Origin: Chryseobacterium taklimakanense
Lineage (GTDB): Bacteria > Bacteroidota > Bacteroidia > Flavobacteriales > Weeksellaceae
Assembly (NCBI RefSeq): GCF_900187185.1
Contig: NZ_LT906465.1
Location: forward strand, 434,001 to 498,000
Direction of reading: 5' to 3'
Length of the DNA: 64,000 nt
Shown here: positions 34,869 through 44,523 of the stretch, piece after piece
How the letters are laid out: each line of letters opens with the position of its first letter
How positions within the stretch are numbered: position 1 is the first letter of the stretch
Notes under the pieces: model-generated
Told to the model about the DNA's origin: nothing
What the model saw: only the letters and a program-made list of their open reading frames with translations
Databases searched by the model: none
Position numbers and translations under genes: made by a program

Positions 34869-35033
34869 AATCAAACATTTGATAAGTTGTTAAAATATTT
34901 TAATATTCAGGCCATAACAATGCTCAATCTGTTAAATAAATATAAAAATCGGGAAACCAGTTCATTTGTCATGGTTTTTGTTGCCTGTAAAGTAACCAAA
35001 TCACAAATATATTAACCATTAAAAAACAATGTT

Positions 35034-35585
35034 ATGGCTTATACAGTAGTGGGATTGTTCCCAAACAATGAAATGGCCGAAACTGCTTCAAATAAATTAG
35101 ATTCAGCAGGTTTCAGCAAAGAAGATTACTCAGTTTCCAGGTACAACAACAGCGGAGATTACGACAGCGACATCGATGACAGTTTCGAATATGACGAAGA
35201 TGAAAAAACAGGCGGATTTTGGGACTGGCTGTTCGGTGAAGACACGGATGAAAGAAGAAGATACAGCTACGCCGGTACCAAAAGCAATGTGGTAACCGTT
35301 TACACTGACGATATGGACCGCGCAGAAAAAGCGAGAGACATTATGAATGATAACGGCGCTTTGGATGTGAACGATGTTTCAAAAAATTACGTATCATCCG
35401 AAGCTACTCAAGCAGAAGAATTCATCAGCACAGACAACGACGGAATTACTGAGAGCGAAAGAGCAAGAATTCTCAACAAAGCCCGAAATGATATCTATAT
35501 GTCGCCTTCCGAAAGAAATTATTCCTGGAGGAGGCGTGGAATGACCCATGATATGGATTCCATGGGCAGCGAGGACGATTTATAA
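35034..35585 (+). CDS. General stress protein (YflT-like) family
   Basis: 183 residues, very acidic. The N-terminal block MAYTVVGLFPNNEMAETASNKLDSAGFSKEDYSVS and a second NVVTVYTDDMDRAEKARDIMNDNGA half resemble the heat-stress YflT/general stress fold (a duplicated alpha-beta unit). The middle has an acidic DSDIDDSFEYDEDE stretch and a WDWLFG motif. Likely a stress-induced cytoplasmic protein; biochemical role unknown. It has its own terminator and a 180-nt upstream gap with no clear housekeeping promoter. Confidence 0.75.
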   Translation: MAYTVVGLFPNNEMAETASNKLDSAGFSKEDYSVSRYNNSGDYDSDIDDSFEYDEDEKTGGFWDWLFGEDTDERRRYSYAGTKSNVVTVYTDDMDRAEKARDIMNDNGALDVNDVSKNYVSSEATQAEEFISTDNDGITESERARILNKARNDIYMSPSERNYSWRRRGMTHDMDSMGSEDDL

Positions 35586-35607
35586 AACAGTTTTCATAAT
35601 TTTTTAG

Positions 35608-35640
35608 TCCGGCTTCACTTTACTTGAAGCCGGATTTTTT
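35608..35640 (+). terminator. Terminator of the stress-protein gene
   Basis: Perfect 10-bp stem TCCGGCTTCA / TGAAGCCGGA followed by TTTTTT. Confidence 0.9.
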
Positions 35641-35795
35641 ATGACAGTACTTCTTGCCAAGTCGATTTAGAGAGTTTTAACCCTTTTGTTTCGTTCGCTT
35701 TCCTTCTGATGATCATTGGTGAAAAATTCATAATTTTAAACTTTAAAACAAAACTAAAAAGGAACACAAATGAAGAATGCAAGGATATATAACGT

Positions 35796-35803
35796 TACAT
35801 TTG
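35796..35803 (+). promoter_or_regulatory. Candidate -7 box for the thioesterase gene
   Basis: TACATTTG ends 16 nt before the ATG at 35820. No -33 partner. Confidence 0.35.
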
Positions 35804-35819
35804 CATCAAATAAAAAGTT

Positions 35820-36227
35820 ATGAATTACCACACCAGAAAATGGATAAAACCTGAAGACCTGAATCCAAATCATTCACTTTTTGGAGGACGGTTATTACAG
35901 TGGATTGATGAGGAAGCTGCACTCTACGCCATTGTTCAGCTGGAAACACCGCGTTGTGTTACTAAATTTATCTCGGAAATTAATTTTGTAAGTTCCGCAA
36001 AACAGGGTGACATTATTGAAATTGGGATTGAAGCAACAGAATTTGGCAATACTTCGATTACTTTAAGATGCGAAGTAAGAAATATGATGACACGCCAAAC
36101 CATCATTACCATCGAGAAAATTGTTTTCGTTGGCGTGGATGAACATGGAAAGCCTACCAAACACGGCAAAACGAAAATTGAATATATAAGCGACAGACTT
36201 CAGAATATTGACAATCCTTCACGTTGA
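35820..36227 (+). CDS. Acyl-CoA thioesterase (hotdog fold)
   Basis: 135 residues. HTRKWIKPEDLNPNHSLFGGRLLQWIDEEAALYA has the hotdog thioesterase pattern with the Asn/His-Gly-Gly motif and the catalytic Asp/Glu (WIDEEAA). Resembles the YciA/Acot group that hydrolyses acyl-CoAs. Its stop overlaps the TTG start of the next gene (TTGA), so the two are translationally coupled, an odd pairing with a metal regulator. Confidence 0.88.
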   Translation: MNYHTRKWIKPEDLNPNHSLFGGRLLQWIDEEAALYAIVQLETPRCVTKFISEINFVSSAKQGDIIEIGIEATEFGNTSITLRCEVRNMMTRQTIITIEKIVFVGVDEHGKPTKHGKTKIEYISDRLQNIDNPSR

Positions 36228-36784
36228 AAATCTTTATTAAAAATATGGTTTGTGGCCGTTGCGAGATGGCGGTTTCTCAAATTTTTAAAGATTTAGGAAC
36301 TGAAACCGTTTCCGTTCGGTTGGGCGTGGTGGAAACTCAGAATGATCTGAATGAAAAGGAATTGAAGAATCTTGATGCCGAACTGAAAAAAATCGGTTTT
36401 GAAATTTTGGAAGACCAGTCGCAGAAACAAATAGAGCAAACCAAGAATCTCATTATCCGGAAGATTTCTGAACTGGATATTTCCGAAGACTTCGTGCTTT
36501 CCGAATTTTTAAGTGACAAACAGCACCGCGAATACAGTTCGATTTCAAAACTGTTTTCACAAAACCAGGGCATCACGCTGGAACAGTATTTCATCCTTCA
36601 AAAAATTGAAAAAGTAAAGGAACTGCTTTTCTACAACGAATTCTCCCTCACCGAAATAGCCGGGAAACTCGGGTACAAAAGTGTACAGCATCTTTCGGCG
36701 CAATTCAGGAATACAACCGGATTCACGCCAACGGAATTTAAAAAGATGAAAGGCCAAAACCGCATGCCACTCGACAAATTCTGA
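36224..36784 (+). CDS. AraC-type regulator with HMA-like metal-binding N-terminus
   Basis: 186 residues from TTG at 36224. Residues 1 to about 65 form a heavy-metal-associated-like ferredoxin fold: KIFIKNMVCGRCEMAV has the MxCxxC copper site, and GFEILED the last strand. The C-terminal part (about 85-178) is an AraC HTH: SLTEIAGKLGYKSVQHLSAQFRNTTGFTPTEFKKM. The TTG is chosen because the first beta strand begins there; an ATG at 36245 would remove it. It sits just upstream of copA and likely senses Cu(I) to control it. Confidence 0.85.
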   Translation: MKIFIKNMVCGRCEMAVSQIFKDLGTETVSVRLGVVETQNDLNEKELKNLDAELKKIGFEILEDQSQKQIEQTKNLIIRKISELDISEDFVLSEFLSDKQHREYSSISKLFSQNQGITLEQYFILQKIEKVKELLFYNEFSLTEIAGKLGYKSVQHLSAQFRNTTGFTPTEFKKMKGQNRMPLDKF

Positions 36785-36800
36785 ATTTCATAAGTCTTTT

Positions 36801-36849
36801 CCCGATATTTGTAACTGCCTGCGATTTCGACTCCCGAAATTTGTAACTG
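36801..36849 (+). promoter_or_regulatory. Direct-repeat operator candidate upstream of copA
   Basis: CCCGATATTTGTAACTG (36801-36817) and CCCGAAATTTGTAACTG (36833-36849) are 17-mers differing at one base, spaced 32 bp centre to centre, about three helical turns. They fill the gap between the HMA-AraC regulator and copA; AraC-type proteins usually bind such direct repeats. Confidence 0.6.
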
Positions 36850-36861
36850 AAAAATAATCGT

Positions 36862-39624
36862 ATGGAAAGAACCTATCACGTAACCGGAATGACTTGCTCC
36901 GGTTGCCAAAACAAAATATCAAAAACTCTAAATTCAATCGGCGGAATTAACGCGGAAGTTAATCTTGAGGATTCATTGGTTAAAATTCATTCTCAACATG
37001 AAATTTCTTTAGATGAATTAAATTCCAAATTAAAAGAAGCCGGAAATTATGCTTTGGCAGAATTAAATTCACCAGAAAAAACCATTCAAATTCCCCCAAA
37101 AGACCGCATTTCCCCGAGCTCTGTTTATTACTGTCCGATGGAATGCGAAGGTGACAAAGTTTATTTCCAGCAGGGAAAACGCTGTCCGGTCTGCAATATG
37201 TACCTCGTTCCAATTGAAGAAAAAGCCGGATTTAAAACCAACGAAAAAACGCTCGAATCTCAAATCTCAAATCTCGAATCCCGTATCGGGAAATTTTACT
37301 GCCCCATGTTCTGCGAAGGCGATAAAGTCTATGATTCCGACACTGGCTGTCCGGTTTGCCATATGCATCTGAAGGAAATTACCCCGGAACTGGTGGCAGC
37401 AAGCAAAGGACATCACAGCCATCATGCTCATCCACCGGCAGAAAATCTCAAATCTCGAATCTCAAATCTCGAATCTAAAGGCAACGCCGGTAAATATTAC
37501 TGCCCCATGTTCTGCGAGGGAGATAAGGTCTATGATTCCAACGTCGGCTGCCCGGTTTGCGGAATGGATTTGGTGCAGATCCCCGGAAAAGCAGGTGAAG
37601 TGGCAGAGGATGACACCGTAAAAACTCTAACACGAAAATTCTGGATTGCCCTGGCCTTCACGGTTCCGGTGTTCATTCTGTCAATGGGCGGAATGTGGAT
37701 CAACTGGCCGTTTTCTCATCAAATTCAGGGAATTTTGGAACTGATTTTGACGCTTCCGGTTCTTTTTTATGCCGGTTGGTTTCTAATGAAACGTGGCTGG
37801 GGTTCCTTCAAAACCTGGAACCTGAATATGTTTTCGCTGATTGCACTGGGCGTTGCGGCGGCGTTTCTGTTCAGCTTGGTTGCCTTAATTTTCCCGGAAA
37901 TTCTGCCTCACGAAATGGCGCACGAAGGAAAAGTTCCGTTTTATTTTGAAGCCGTGTCCGTAATTTTAACTTTGGTGATTTTAGGCCAGTTAATGGAAGC
38001 CAAAGCCCACCAGAAAACCGGTAAAGCGATAGAGGAACTGATGAATCTTTCACCGGACGAAGCGAATTTAATTGTGAACGGCGCCGAGAGAAAAGTACCA
38101 CTTTCAGAAGTAAAAATCGGTGATGTTCTAAGGGTGAAACCGGGCGAAAAAATTCCGGTGGACGGTAAAATTACTGAGGGAAATTCAAGCATTGATGAAA
38201 GTATGATTACAGGTGAACCGATTCCTGTGGAGAAAATTCTGAATGATAAGGTGACTTCCGGAACCATCAACGGCAACGGAACTTTCCTCATGATTGCCGA
38301 AAAAGTGGGCGATGAAACTCTGCTTTCAAAAATCATCGACATGGTGAACACTGCAAGCCGCAGCCGTGCGCCCATCCAAAAACTGGCGGATAAAGTTTCC
38401 AAGGTTTTTGTGCCGGCGGTGATTGGCATTTCGATATTAACCTTCATCCTTTGGTTTATTTTTGGTGGTGAAAACCGGATGATTCTGGCCCTGGTAAACG
38501 CTGTTGCGGTGCTTATTGTAGCATGTCCCTGTGCTTTAGGTTTGGCAACGCCGATGAGTTTGATGGTCGGTATCGGGAAAGGCGCAAAAAACGGAATTCT
38601 CATCAAAAATGCCGAAGCTCTGGAACAAATGGACAAAATCAACGTGCTGATAACCGATAAAACCGGAACTTTAACCGAAGGAAAACCATCGCTTGAGCAC
38701 ATTGAGGCATTAGAAAATATTGATAAAAACAAAATTTTAACTCTCGCAGCAGCACTCAATCAAAACTCAGAACATCCCCTTTCCAAAGCCATTATGGACG
38801 CTTTGCATTCTTCTGAAATAAAAATGGAAACTGCGAATGACAATTCCTACAAAGTTGAAGATTTCGAAAACATCACCGGAAAAGGGGTAAAAGGAGTCAT
38901 CAGTAACGAAACTGTTTTATTGGGGAACGAAGCGCTGCTGAATCAGTTCAGCATTCAGATTCCGGAAAATTTAAAACAAAAAGTTGCTGATATTCACGAT
39001 AAAGCGCATACGGTGTCTTATTTGGCAAAAGGCCATCAGGTTTTGGGTTTCCTTTCTTTCTCGGATAAAATAAAACCGACTTCCAAAAAAGCAGTGCAGT
39101 TTTTGCAAAAAGAAGGCATCGAAGTCATCATGATGACCGGCGATAACGAACACAGCGCAAAAGCGGTCGCAGCCGAGCTTGGCATTATAAAATACATTGC
39201 AAACGCGCTTCCTCAGGACAAAATGGAGGCCGTAAAAAAACTGCAGTCTGAAGGAAAAATCGTAGCAATGACCGGCGACGGCATCAATGATGCTCCGGCG
39301 TTGGCGCAGTCAAACATTGGAATTGCCATGGGAACAGGAAGCGATGTCGCGATTGAAAGTGCAGAAATCACCTTGCTGAAAGGCGACATTTTGGGTGTTG
39401 CAAAATCCAAAATTTTGAGTGAAAAATTATTGAGAAATATCAAACAAAACTTATTCTTTGCTTTTATTTACAATACTTTGGGCATCCCGGTTGCGGCGGG
39501 CCTGCTCTATCCTGTTTTCGGCATTCTTTTAAGCCCTATGATTGCGGCGGCGGCAATGAGTTTTTCTTCGGTTTCTGTCATTTTAAATTCGCTGCGGTTA
39601 AACAGTGCAGAATTAAAATTTTAA
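36862..39624 (+). CDS. copA: Copper-translocating P-type ATPase with three Cys-rich metal-binding modules
   Basis: 920 residues. N-terminal HMA domain with GMTCSGC (9-15), then three heavy-metal-binding (HMBD/YHS-like) modules at about 90-115, 145-170 and 212-237, each CPM-CEGDKVY-CPVC-M, with a His-rich [11 protein letters not shown] spacer. The pump core follows: TGEP phosphatase motif, CPC transmembrane copper site (ACPCALG, about 554), DKTGT phosphorylation site (about 600), SEHPLSKA and [11 protein letters not shown]. Exports Cu(I) from the cytoplasm. The linkers between modules are encoded by a short tandem DNA repeat. Confidence 0.95.
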   Translation: MERTYHVTGMTCSGCQNKISKTLNSIGGINAEVNLEDSLVKIHSQHEISLDELNSKLKEAGNYALAELNSPEKTIQIPPKDRISPSSVYYCPMECEGDKVYFQQGKRCPVCNMYLVPIEEKAGFKTNEKTLESQISNLESRIGKFYCPMFCEGDKVYDSDTGCPVCHMHLKEITPELVAASKGHHSHHAHPPAENLKSRISNLESKGNAGKYYCPMFCEGDKVYDSNVGCPVCGMDLVQIPGKAGEVAEDDTVKTLTRKFWIALAFTVPVFILSMGGMWINWPFSHQIQGILELILTLPVLFYAGWFLMKRGWGSFKTWNLNMFSLIALGVAAAFLFSLVALIFPEILPHEMAHEGKVPFYFEAVSVILTLVILGQLMEAKAHQKTGKAIEELMNLSPDEANLIVNGAERKVPLSEVKIGDVLRVKPGEKIPVDGKITEGNSSIDESMITGEPIPVEKILNDKVTSGTINGNGTFLMIAEKVGDETLLSKIIDMVNTASRSRAPIQKLADKVSKVFVPAVIGISILTFILWFIFGGENRMILALVNAVAVLIVACPCALGLATPMSLMVGIGKGAKNGILIKNAEALEQMDKINVLITDKTGTLTEGKPSLEHIEALENIDKNKILTLAAALNQNSEHPLSKAIMDALHSSEIKMETANDNSYKVEDFENITGKGVKGVISNETVLLGNEALLNQFSIQIPENLKQKVADIHDKAHTVSYLAKGHQVLGFLSFSDKIKPTSKKAVQFLQKEGIEVIMMTGDNEHSAKAVAAELGIIKYIANALPQDKMEAVKKLQSEGKIVAMTGDGINDAPALAQSNIGIAMGTGSDVAIESAEITLLKGDILGVAKSKILSEKLLRNIKQNLFFAFIYNTLGIPVAAGLLYPVFGILLSPMIAAAAMSFSSVSVILNSLRLNSAELKF
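37252..37280 (+). repeat. Short tandem repeat in copA linker 1
   Basis: CTCGAATCTCAAATCTC-AAATCTCGAATC; contains the 15-mer CTCAAATCTCGAATC, which occurs twice more in linker 2. In frame, encoding Ser-Asn-Leu-Glu-rich linker. Confidence 0.7.
37444..37476 (+). repeat. Short tandem repeat in copA linker 2
   Basis: Two back-to-back copies of CTCAAATCTCGAAT (14-bp period) encode [10 protein letters not shown], closely matching linker 1 in both DNA and protein. Confidence 0.7.
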
Positions 39625-39751
39625 GAAAAATTAACAATATAAAGACATTCTTTTATACTTTATAATCATTCTTTTATATAATTAAAATTTTGCCGTTTTG
39701 TTGAGTTTTTTTGAAATACATTTGAAGTAACAATTAAAAATTAAACTAAAT

Positions 39752-40285
39752 ATGGCAAAGAAAACCACTACTGCCGGCAAAGTAAAGCCGAAGGCAGACG
39801 CAGCAGAACAACTGCAAGATTTTATGGTCGATGGTATGAAGGATATGTACTGGGCAGAAAAAGCGCTGGTAAAAAACCTTCCAAAAATGTATAAAAATGC
39901 AACTTCCAAAAGTTTGAAAGAGGCCATCAACGGTCACATTGAAGAAACCAAAGGTCAGGTAAAAAGGCTGGAAGATGCCTTTAAAGCGCTGAAACTGAAA
40001 CCTGAAGCTGTGAAGTGCGATGCGATGGACGGCCTGCTAAAAGAAGCAGAAGGAATTATGGAGGAAACGGAACCAGGTGCGGTGCGCGATGCCGCGATTA
40101 TTGCCGCCGCACAAAAAGTGGAACATTATGAAATTGCTTCATACGGAACGCTGGCAACGTATGCAAAATTGCTGAAACATAAAGAAGTTCTCGCACTCCT
40201 CTTACAGTCATTGGCAGAAGAAAAAAACTGCGACAAGGATTTAACAAAACTTGCCAAAACAGAAATAAATTTAAAAGCAAAATAA
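39752..40285 (+). CDS. YciE/YciF-like ferritin-like protein (DUF892)
   Basis: 177 residues, four-helix bundle. LQDFMVDGMKDMYWAEKALVKNLPKM and HIEETKGQVKRLEDAF and AAQKVEHYEIASYGTL are typical DUF892 blocks with the Glu/His iron-type ligands. The lysine-rich N-terminus (AKKTTTAGKVKPKADAA) is an extra tail. Related proteins are stress induced in E. coli. Located between copA and katE, consistent with a stress cluster. Confidence 0.88.
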   Translation: MAKKTTTAGKVKPKADAAEQLQDFMVDGMKDMYWAEKALVKNLPKMYKNATSKSLKEAINGHIEETKGQVKRLEDAFKALKLKPEAVKCDAMDGLLKEAEGIMEETEPGAVRDAAIIAAAQKVEHYEIASYGTLATYAKLLKHKEVLALLLQSLAEEKNCDKDLTKLAKTEINLKAK

Positions 40286-40288
40286 CGC

Positions 40289-40313
40289 AAAGCGGTGATA
40301 TGACCGCTTTTTT
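40289..40313 (+). terminator. Terminator after the YciE-like gene
   Basis: AAAGCGGT - GATATG - ACCGCTTT followed by TTT; it lies only 10 nt before katE, so katE may be read through at low level or have an overlapping promoter. Confidence 0.7.
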
Positions 40314-40322
40314 ACATTTATT

Positions 40323-42455
40323 ATGAAAAATCAAAAAAAAGACGAACAAAACGTCAATAAAAAAACTGAGGACCTGCAGCAAAATGTTTCTTCAGCAGAA
40401 GGTCAGTTTCTTACCACGAATCAGGGTGTCAAAATCAACGATAACAACAATTCACTAAAGTCCGGTGAGCGCGGGCCTTCCCTGCTGGAAGATTTTATCC
40501 TGCGTGAAAAAATTACGCATTTCGACCACGAAAGAATTCCGGAAAGAATTGTGCATGCGCGCGGAAGCGGGGCGCACGGTGTGTTCCAGTTGTATGAAAG
40601 CCAGGCAGAGGTGACCAAGGCCGGTTTCCTGAACGATACCTCAAGAACCACCCCTGTCTTTGTGCGATTCTCAACCGTGGCCGGTTCTAAAGGTTCCACC
40701 GATTTGGCAAGGGACGTTCGCGGATTTGCTGTTAAATTCTATACCGACGAGGGAATTTTCGACCTTGTGGGCAACAATATTCCTGTATTTTCCATCCAGG
40801 ATGCGATGAAGTTTCCGGATTTTATCCACTCCGTAAAACCGGAACCGCACCACGAAATGCCGCAGGCAGCGTCCGCACACGACACGTTCTGGGATTTCGT
40901 GTCCCTTGTTCCCGAAACGATGCATATGACGTCGTGGGTAATGAGCGACCGGGGCATTCCAAAATCGTTGAGAATGATGGAAGGTTTCGGCATCCATACT
41001 TTCAGGCTGATTAATGAAGAGGGAAAATCACATTTTGTGAAATTCCACTGGAAGCCACTTCTGGGCGTGCATTCTGTTTGCTGGGACGAGGCCACGAAAA
41101 TTTCAGGTAAAGACCCGGATTTCCACCGCCGTGATCTTTGGGAAAATATCGAAAAAGGAAATTATCCGGAATGGGAACTGGGCTTGCAGATCGTTCCGGA
41201 AGAAGATGAATTTAAATTTGATTTTGATTTGCTCGATCCTACCAAACTGATCCCCGAAGAACTGGTTCCGGTAAAAATCGTCGGCAAGATGACTTTAAAC
41301 AGAAATCCCGATAATTTTTTTGCAGAAACAGAGCAGGTAGCGTTTCACCCGGGGCATATCGTTCCCGGTATTGATTTCAGCAACGACCCGCTGCTTCAGG
41401 GAAGATTATTTTCATATACCGATACCCAACTTTCCCGTTTGGGAAGCCCCAATTTCCACGAAATACCGATCAACCGTTCCGTGGCGCCGGTACACAACAA
41501 CCAGCGCGATGCGCATATGCGGATGACCGTGAATAAAGGAAACACGGCATATCATCCGAATTCGTTGGGCGGCGGCTGTCCGTTTCAGGCAATGATGAAA
41601 GAAGGTGGATTTACAAGTTTTCCGGAACGTGTGGATGCCCATAAGATCAGAAACCGCAGCGAAAGCTTCAGCGACCATTTTTCGCAGACGAAACTCTTTA
41701 TGAATTCGCTTTCTGAACACGAAAAGCGTCATATGATTGATGCTTACGCTTTTGAACTGAGTAAAGTAAATTACGACCACGTGAAGGAACGCGTTTGCTT
41801 TAATTTAAATATGATTGATAAGGATGTGGCAAAAAAAGTCGCAGACAAACTTGGAATAGACATTCCGAAAAAAGTTGATATGCCATTGAACCAGAATATC
41901 GGTGCCGATGAAAATCCGAATAACCATCAGCCAAAAGATGCCAACAGCGTTACGGCAAAATCTGATAAACTTTCAATGACCGCACACAACAAAGGCGACA
42001 TCAAAACGCGGATGATCGGCATTATCTGCGATAACGGTGTGGATGAAACTTCATTGAACAACTACAAAACAGCACTGGAAAAAGAAGGCGCAGACTATAA
42101 AATCGTTGCCCCGAAAGGCGGAAAAATAAAAGGAAACAACGGCACTGAGATGAAGGTGGATGAGAATTTCCTCACCGCAACTTCCGTGGTTTTCGATGCG
42201 ATGTTCGTTCCGAGCGGGATTTCAGACGTCGTAGTTTCCCACGAAGTTTCCAGACATTTGCTGAATGAAACCTTCAAACACTGCAAAGCGATTGCTGTGG
42301 AGGGTAACGGAAAAGAATTGCTCTCGAATACCAATATCCCAACAGATAAAGAAGATCCGGCACTTTTAATAGATAAAAAACCGGCTGATTTTGTGAAAGC
42401 CATTGCAGCAGGAAGAAACTGGAACCGGGAATTAAATCCTATTGTTCCGGCATAG
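40323..42455 (+). CDS. katE: Large-subunit catalase (HPII type) with C-terminal DJ-1/amidotransferase-like domain
   Basis: 710 residues, the size of clade 2 catalases. Catalytic His in [14 protein letters not shown] (about 77), Asn in [12 protein letters not shown], and proximal heme Tyr in [14 protein letters not shown] (about 363). After about residue 555 a flavodoxin-like DJ-1/PfpI domain follows ([23 protein letters not shown]). Removes hydrogen peroxide in the cytoplasm. The next gene encodes a free-standing protein of the same fold as its C-terminal domain. Confidence 0.96.
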   Translation: MKNQKKDEQNVNKKTEDLQQNVSSAEGQFLTTNQGVKINDNNNSLKSGERGPSLLEDFILREKITHFDHERIPERIVHARGSGAHGVFQLYESQAEVTKAGFLNDTSRTTPVFVRFSTVAGSKGSTDLARDVRGFAVKFYTDEGIFDLVGNNIPVFSIQDAMKFPDFIHSVKPEPHHEMPQAASAHDTFWDFVSLVPETMHMTSWVMSDRGIPKSLRMMEGFGIHTFRLINEEGKSHFVKFHWKPLLGVHSVCWDEATKISGKDPDFHRRDLWENIEKGNYPEWELGLQIVPEEDEFKFDFDLLDPTKLIPEELVPVKIVGKMTLNRNPDNFFAETEQVAFHPGHIVPGIDFSNDPLLQGRLFSYTDTQLSRLGSPNFHEIPINRSVAPVHNNQRDAHMRMTVNKGNTAYHPNSLGGGCPFQAMMKEGGFTSFPERVDAHKIRNRSESFSDHFSQTKLFMNSLSEHEKRHMIDAYAFELSKVNYDHVKERVCFNLNMIDKDVAKKVADKLGIDIPKKVDMPLNQNIGADENPNNHQPKDANSVTAKSDKLSMTAHNKGDIKTRMIGIICDNGVDETSLNNYKTALEKEGADYKIVAPKGGKIKGNNGTEMKVDENFLTATSVVFDAMFVPSGISDVVVSHEVSRHLLNETFKHCKAIAVEGNGKELLSNTNIPTDKEDPALLIDKKPADFVKAIAAGRNWNRELNPIVPA

Positions 42456-42498
42456 TCTTAAACTTTGCCAAAAAATATTAATAAATATCAACAATTCA

Positions 42499-42528
42499 AG
42501 GGGTGGCAATATTCTTGTTGCCCTTTTT
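42499..42528 (+). terminator. Probable terminator after katE
   Basis: AAGGGGTGGCAATATTCTTG then TTGCCCTTTTT: GGCAA/TTGCC core with outer AAGGG/CCCTT pairing across a small bulge, then T run. Confidence 0.5.
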
Positions 42529-42546
42529 AATCAAAAATCAACTTAT

Positions 42547-43083
42547 ATGTCAACATTATCAAACAAAAAAATCGCTGTACTAGCTGCTGACGGTTATGAA
42601 CAAAGCGAACTTGAACAACCGGTAGAAGCGTTAAAAAATGCGGGAGCAACCGTAGAAATTGTATCGCTGAAGAGCGGTGAAATCAAAGCGATGAAAGACC
42701 ACGAGTGGAGTAATTCTGTGAAAGTGGACCGAACGGTTTCCGACGCAAAAGTTTCCGATTACGACGGACTGCTTTTGCCGGGTGGCGTGCTGAACCCCGA
42801 TACTGTGCGTGGTGATGAGAATGCCGTAAAGTTTGTTAAAGATTTTTTTACGGAAAATAAACCGGTAGCAGCAATCTGCCACGGACCGCAAACGCTGATC
42901 GACGCAGAGGTGGTTGAAGGTAAGAAAATGACCTCATTTAAGGCCATTTCAAAAGACCTTCAGAATGCCGGGGCAAATTGGGTGGATGAAGAAGTTATAA
43001 CTGACGGAAACCTTACCACCAGCCGCAAACCGGAAGATATACCAGCCTTCAATAAAAGGATTATTGAAGAATTCGCTAAGTAA
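42547..43083 (+). CDS. PfpI/DJ-1 family type 1 glutamine amidotransferase-like protein
   Basis: 178 residues from the ATG at 42547; the frame is open 35 codons upstream but that portion overlaps the katE end and terminator. KIAVLAADGYEQSELEQP start, YDGLLLPGGVLNPD, and nucleophile elbow AAICHGPQTLIDAEVV with catalytic Cys-His. Related to YhbO/PfpI, linked with protein or DNA deglycation and stress resistance. Follows katE; ends in a strong terminator. Confidence 0.92.
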   Translation: MSTLSNKKIAVLAADGYEQSELEQPVEALKNAGATVEIVSLKSGEIKAMKDHEWSNSVKVDRTVSDAKVSDYDGLLLPGGVLNPDTVRGDENAVKFVKDFFTENKPVAAICHGPQTLIDAEVVEGKKMTSFKAISKDLQNAGANWVDEEVITDGNLTTSRKPEDIPAFNKRIIEEFAK

Positions 43084-43100
43084 TTATTTTTTTAAGTCAC

Positions 43101-43131
43101 GCTGTCAGGTTCGAAACCTGACAGCATTTTT
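43101..43131 (+). terminator. Terminator after the PfpI gene
   Basis: Perfect 11-bp stem GCTGTCAGGTT / AACCTGACAGC, 3-nt loop, then ATTTTTTT. Confidence 0.9.
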
Positions 43132-43136
43132 TTATC

Positions 43137-43739
43137 ATGGAAGAAAACATACCGCAGCAATACACCGGTGCTAAAAGTGATACGGTTTCAGAAGTCAAAC
43201 TGAATACCGAAAGCGAAGCCATTGCTCATTTTGAAACCGTGAAAAAAAGATTTCTGGATGTGAACTCCTGGGAATTTTTTGCGGGTGAAGAAAAGGCGTC
43301 TTTTACGCTTCGTGATGAACTGGGAACTCTTCTGCTTGAAAAACCAAAGGTTGGAAATTACTTCAAAATTCAGATTCCCGGACTGCACAACCCAACTGGT
43401 GAGGGTTTCGACTGGGTGAAAATTGAGGAAATAAAGGAGGAAAAAACCGAAAATTCAGAAAGCATATACATCCGCGTCCGTCCAACTTCCGATCCCACAA
43501 AACCTGAGGATAAAACTGCGCATTTCTTCGATGAAAAAGCCACTTCCAATTTTCTGATTAAAAGAGAGGGAAATAAAATCAGTGCGGAAGTACACGGACG
43601 AAATGAGAAACCAAACACCGACGATCTGTCTGCTTTGGAAAAAGTAAGGAATTTTCTCGTAGCCGTAGGCGGAATGATCGCCGGAAGTAAATTTCAGTGG
43701 AAATCGCTGACGGAAGGATTGATTTCAATGGAAAATTGA
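43137..43739 (+). CDS. Conserved hypothetical protein, possible SRPBCC-free soluble protein
   Basis: 200 residues, Glu/Lys-rich, no signal peptide. Central part has KIQIPGLHNPTGEGFDWVKIEEI and YIRVRPTSDPTKPEDKTAHFF, suggesting a beta-rich fold; the end AVGGMIAGSKFQWKSLTEGL is mildly hydrophobic. I do not recognise the family. Starts 6 nt after the preceding terminator and runs with the DUF72 and sirtuin genes. Confidence 0.6.
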   Translation: MEENIPQQYTGAKSDTVSEVKLNTESEAIAHFETVKKRFLDVNSWEFFAGEEKASFTLRDELGTLLLEKPKVGNYFKIQIPGLHNPTGEGFDWVKIEEIKEEKTENSESIYIRVRPTSDPTKPEDKTAHFFDEKATSNFLIKREGNKISAEVHGRNEKPNTDDLSALEKVRNFLVAVGGMIAGSKFQWKSLTEGLISMEN

Positions 43740-43797
43740 AAGTTGAAAATTGAAAATTCAATTCAATTCAAAATTCAAAATTCAAAATTCAAAAACA
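43737..43797 (+). repeat. AT-rich GAAAATT/AAAATTC repeat spacer
   Basis: Several copies of TTGAAAATTGAAAATTC followed by CAAAATTCAAAATTC tandem units fill the gap before the DUF72 gene; a related TTGAAAATTGAGAGTTGAAAATT lies at 46828-46852 before arsM. Such spacers recur between Flavobacteriia genes. Confidence 0.6.
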
Positions 43798-44523
43798 ATG
43801 AAGGATCAAGTTTTCATTGGCTGTTCCGGGTTTTCTGAAAGTCTGTGGAAAGGATTTTTCTATCCGGAAGATCTGCCTTCAAAAGATTATTTGAAATACT
43901 ATTCCGGGCATTTGAATTCTGTCGAAATCAATTCGACTTTCTACCGAAGACCTCGGCCAACCACCATTCAGAAATGGTACGATGAATCCCCTGAAGATTT
44001 CCGGTTTTTCATCAAGGTGCACAAATATTTTTCACACAATAAGCGGATGCAGGACTGCAAAGAGGAACTGACGGTTTTCTGCGATAATATCTCAAAAATC
44101 CTGAAAGAAAAAATGGCAGGATTTCTCTTCCAAATGCCGCCGTCTTTTAAATATTCTGAAGAAAATCTTCAACGCATTATCGAAACCGCTGACAAAAACT
44201 ATCTGAATGTGGTTGAGTTCCGACACAACAGTTGGTGGAACCAAACGGTTCTGGATAAACTTAAGAAACATGAAATCATTTTCTGTGGCGTATCATTCCC
44301 AAAAGGTATTCCTGATGATGTGATGGTGAACAGTGATGATGCGATCTACTACCGGCTGCACGGCGTTCCCGAACTTTTTAAGTCAGAGTATTCTGAAGAA
44401 GAACTGGACAAACTTGCCACAGAAATCAAAAAATTCAATGGGATAAAATACATCTATTTCAACAATACCTTCGGAATTGCGGGAATAAAAAATGCCTTAT
44501 ATTTAGACAAAATTCTGAAATGA
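43798..44523 (+). CDS. DUF72 domain-containing protein
   Basis: 241 residues from the ATG at 43798; the upstream extension is translated repeat spacer and rejected. TIM-barrel-like: FIGCSGFSESLWKGFFYPEDLP, NSVEINSTFYRRPRPTTIQKWYDE and NVVEFRHNSWW are standard DUF72 (YecE) blocks. Function unknown in the family. Stop overlaps the next gene's ATG (ATGA). Confidence 0.9.
   Translation: MKDQVFIGCSGFSESLWKGFFYPEDLPSKDYLKYYSGHLNSVEINSTFYRRPRPTTIQKWYDESPEDFRFFIKVHKYFSHNKRMQDCKEELTVFCDNISKILKEKMAGFLFQMPPSFKYSEENLQRIIETADKNYLNVVEFRHNSWWNQTVLDKLKKHEIIFCGVSFPKGIPDDVMVNSDDAIYYRLHGVPELFKSEYSEEELDKLATEIKKFNGIKYIYFNNTFGIAGIKNALYLDKILK

Noticed and set aside
37941-38759. 272-codon open frame antisense to copA
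   Set aside because: The copA protein has all catalytic motifs across this span; the antisense product has no recognisable domain.
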